This document shows positions 62,717-64,000 of a DNA stretch of 64,000 nt, in pieces. The notes under the pieces were generated by a model that saw only the letters and a list, made by a program, of their open reading frames with translations, ran no database searches and was not told where the DNA came from. Numbering within the stretch: the stretch's first letter is position 1; the number at the start of each line of letters is the position of its first letter. This DNA is from Trichomonas vaginalis G3. Lineage: Eukaryota; Parabasalia; Trichomonadida; Trichomonadidae. The translations under genes were made by a program, and so were the position numbers. The DNA lies in the NCBI RefSeq assembly GCF_026262505.1, contig NC_067205.1:16864001-16928000 (forward strand), in the 5' to 3' direction.

Positions 62717-62853
62717 ATAATAGAATCATATCTTGAGAAGTCATGAAATAGAAAATATTCTGAGTTTACTAAACTGCGAAACAAAAGGCGTAAGTTTCAT
62801 GTAATACGAAATCGTGAGAATCTCATAGAATATTTTGAATACTTTCTCTCAAT

Positions 62854-63302
62854 ATGAAAGTGATTGTATCCAACAGAAACAGTTGCGAATGTTCGATGGT
62901 ATGGTTTTTCAGAAAACTTTACATTTCAACCATCAGACCAAACATGAAACGATTTATTCTTACAAATAAAACTACAAACAAAAGTGTCAGTTTTCGAATT
63001 ACATCTACTATTTCAGATGAATTTTTTTTGATTGAACCAAAAGAAGGAACAGTCAATGTCAATGAAGAGATTCCTGTTGTTACATTCAGACTTTCATCGA
63101 ATGATCCATTTGTTTCTAGTTTGATAGTCTATGCAAAACCAGAACGAGAAGAAGAAATCATTACAACACGAATTTTAGTTTCAGGTAGTGGATAAAATCG
63201 TCAGTTCAGATGTGAAGTCGACAACATCCCATTACCAGTTGTTCCATTGAACATCAAAGCAGAACGAACAGTTCGAATCATCAACACAAGATTTATTGAT
63301 TC
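62854..63302 (+). pseudogene. MSP/ASH (PapD-like) domain gene fragment, cut by Maverick 2
   Basis: FILTNKTTNKSVSFRITST and EPKEGTVNVNEEIPVV are the usual strands of an MSP/ASH Ig-like domain, as in VAP or in flagellar proteins such as the CFAP47 group. Upstream sense lies in another frame (VRWYGFSENFTFQPS near 62895-62935), so there is a frameshift before residue 30. An in-frame TAA at 63193 interrupts it. The same frame continues (FRCEVDNIPLPVVPLNIKA) up to the Maverick tip at 63303. So the gene has at least two breaks besides the insertion. A flagellar role is only a guess. Confidence 0.5.
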
Positions 63303-63320
63303 CAGTTAGTATCCCTAAGT

Positions 63321-63351
63321 CGTGTACAGCGGCACTGCGCGCCTCCGTACA
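63321..63351. repeat. TIR tip hairpin of Maverick 2
   Basis: GTGTAC (63321-63326) pairs with GTACAC (63346-63351) around the core GGCACTGCGCGCCT. The stem extends outward (CTAAGT / ACTTAG) with one mismatch. Compare 18860-18892. Confidence 0.55.
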
Positions 63352-63572
63352 CCACTTAGCGGTTTTGACACTTTACGAAACCAGTAACGTATATTTTACA
63401 ACACAACCATAACACCAACTTAACCTTAAATATTTACAAAACTATCTGACACATAAACGACTTCACTAATGATTTCACTAACGACTTCACTAACGACTTC
63501 ACTACCGTCCTCACTAAATAAAAAATAACCTTATTTTTATTTTTTTTAAATTTTTTATTTCATTACAAAGAC

Positions 63573-64000
63573 ATGTCCGACTACATTTACTATGACTCTT
63601 TCCCAGAACGTTTCCGTGAACTATTCAAAACTCAAGTAAAACTGAGAAACATGCATTTTAACAAAGACAGACCCATTGACGATGAAAGAAACCCTGAATA
63701 TATTACAATCCCTTATGACGCAAAGTTCATTGCATACATTCCTTATGGTCGCAGAGGAACGAAAACTATTTCAACAATGACGAAAAATTATTTCTGGAGC
63801 GATGAAGAAAATTGCCTTATCTACATAAATGCATACTTAAATAAAGCTACATATTGTACAAAAGAAGGTTGGACTGGATTTGAGCTCTACATATACGACG
63901 ACGATGGAAACAGACGTTGTGTATACCCATACGATAATATGTACCATTGTTTTCATCAAGCATTAAACGAATACATAGTCAGTAAGGGTCTCATTCCTGC
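63573..64000 (+). CDS. TIR-adjacent small Maverick protein, partial
   Basis: Open from ATG 63573 (MSDYIYYDSFPERFREL) to the window edge, 142 codons. It is polar and Tyr-rich, with FELYIYDDDGNRRCVYPYDNM near residue 105. It occupies the same place as the TIR gene of Maverick 1 (behind an AT-rich leader after the ACTTCACTAA repeats) but points inward and is not clearly similar; only a Y/DDxGN stretch is shared. No family recognised. Confidence 0.6.
   Translation, partial: MSDYIYYDSFPERFRELFKTQVKLRNMHFNKDRPIDDERNPEYITIPYDAKFIAYIPYGRRGTKTISTMTKNYFWSDEENCLIYINAYLNKATYCTKEGWTGFELYIYDDDGNRRCVYPYDNMYHCFHQALNEYIVSKGLIP

Larger units (their letters stand above)
63303..64000. mobile_element. Left end of a second Maverick (Maverick 2), partial
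   Basis: Begins AGTTAGTATCCC at 63303, the same nine first bases as Maverick 1. It shares the core GGCACTGCGC and, further in, blocks such as GACACTTTACGAAACC, GTAACGTATATTTTACAAC and AACTTAACCTTAAATATTT. Repeats of ACTTCACTAACG follow (63450-63515). The right end and target duplication lie outside the window. It differs in sequence from Maverick 1, so it is a different lineage. Confidence 0.8.

Overview
The window is nuclear DNA of a parabasalid protist and fits Trichomonas vaginalis best. The DNA is very AT-rich, genes have no visible introns, and several start codons sit about 10 bases behind a TCA[CT][AT] initiator. The gene families are trichomonad ones: BspA-like leucine-rich repeat surface proteins, a GP63-like metallopeptidase, a DUF3447/ankyrin protein, a Gly_rich family protein, a multi-pass adenylate cyclase, and Maverick/Polinton elements. 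The species name is inference from this mix.

Layout. 1-5.4 kb holds a partial unknown gene, a broken glycine-rich gene, a small thioredoxin-like gene and an ankyrin gene. 5.4-14.4 kb is a nest of DNA transposons. An outer 8,959-base element has 87-base terminal inverted repeats and an 8-base target duplication. Inside it lie a composite of two related hAT-like elements full of hairpins (6387-9904, own target duplication) and a complete hAT element with an intact transposase (9950-13522, own target duplication). 16.4-42.8 kb is one adenylate cyclase gene split by a 21,808-base Maverick (18843-40650). That insertion has a 5-base duplication and inverted repeats of about 671 bases.

The Maverick carries an A32-like packaging ATPase, a double jelly-roll major capsid protein, minor capsid candidates, an rve integrase, two KilA-N-type proteins, a broken protein-primed DNA polymerase B, and a broken fibre-like gene that ends in a phage tail/baseplate-type domain. 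No protease gene was recognised. Six copies of a GGTGA array around a palindrome mark the TIRs and the KilA-N region. Compact GC-rich double palindromes are scattered through the element.

43.5-58.7 kb is a surface-protein cluster: several BspA genes, most with a stop or frameshift, beta-helix-like fragments, and a complete GP63-like peptidase with a Pro-Thr stalk, membrane anchor and short tail. 58.7-59.8 kb is another hairpin-array element. Then come a 5'-truncated glycoside hydrolase family 5 gene, a broken beta-helix-like gene and a broken MSP/PapD-like gene. The last is cut by a second Maverick whose left end begins at 63303 and runs out of the window.

Overall this is a genome segment dominated by transposons and decaying surface-gene families. 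The most unusual signals are structural. Palindromes change sequence between copies but keep internal pairing (hairpin arrays, Maverick tips). Related transposons each have their own subterminal repeat word. Regulatory-looking arrays are duplicated together with KilA-N genes.
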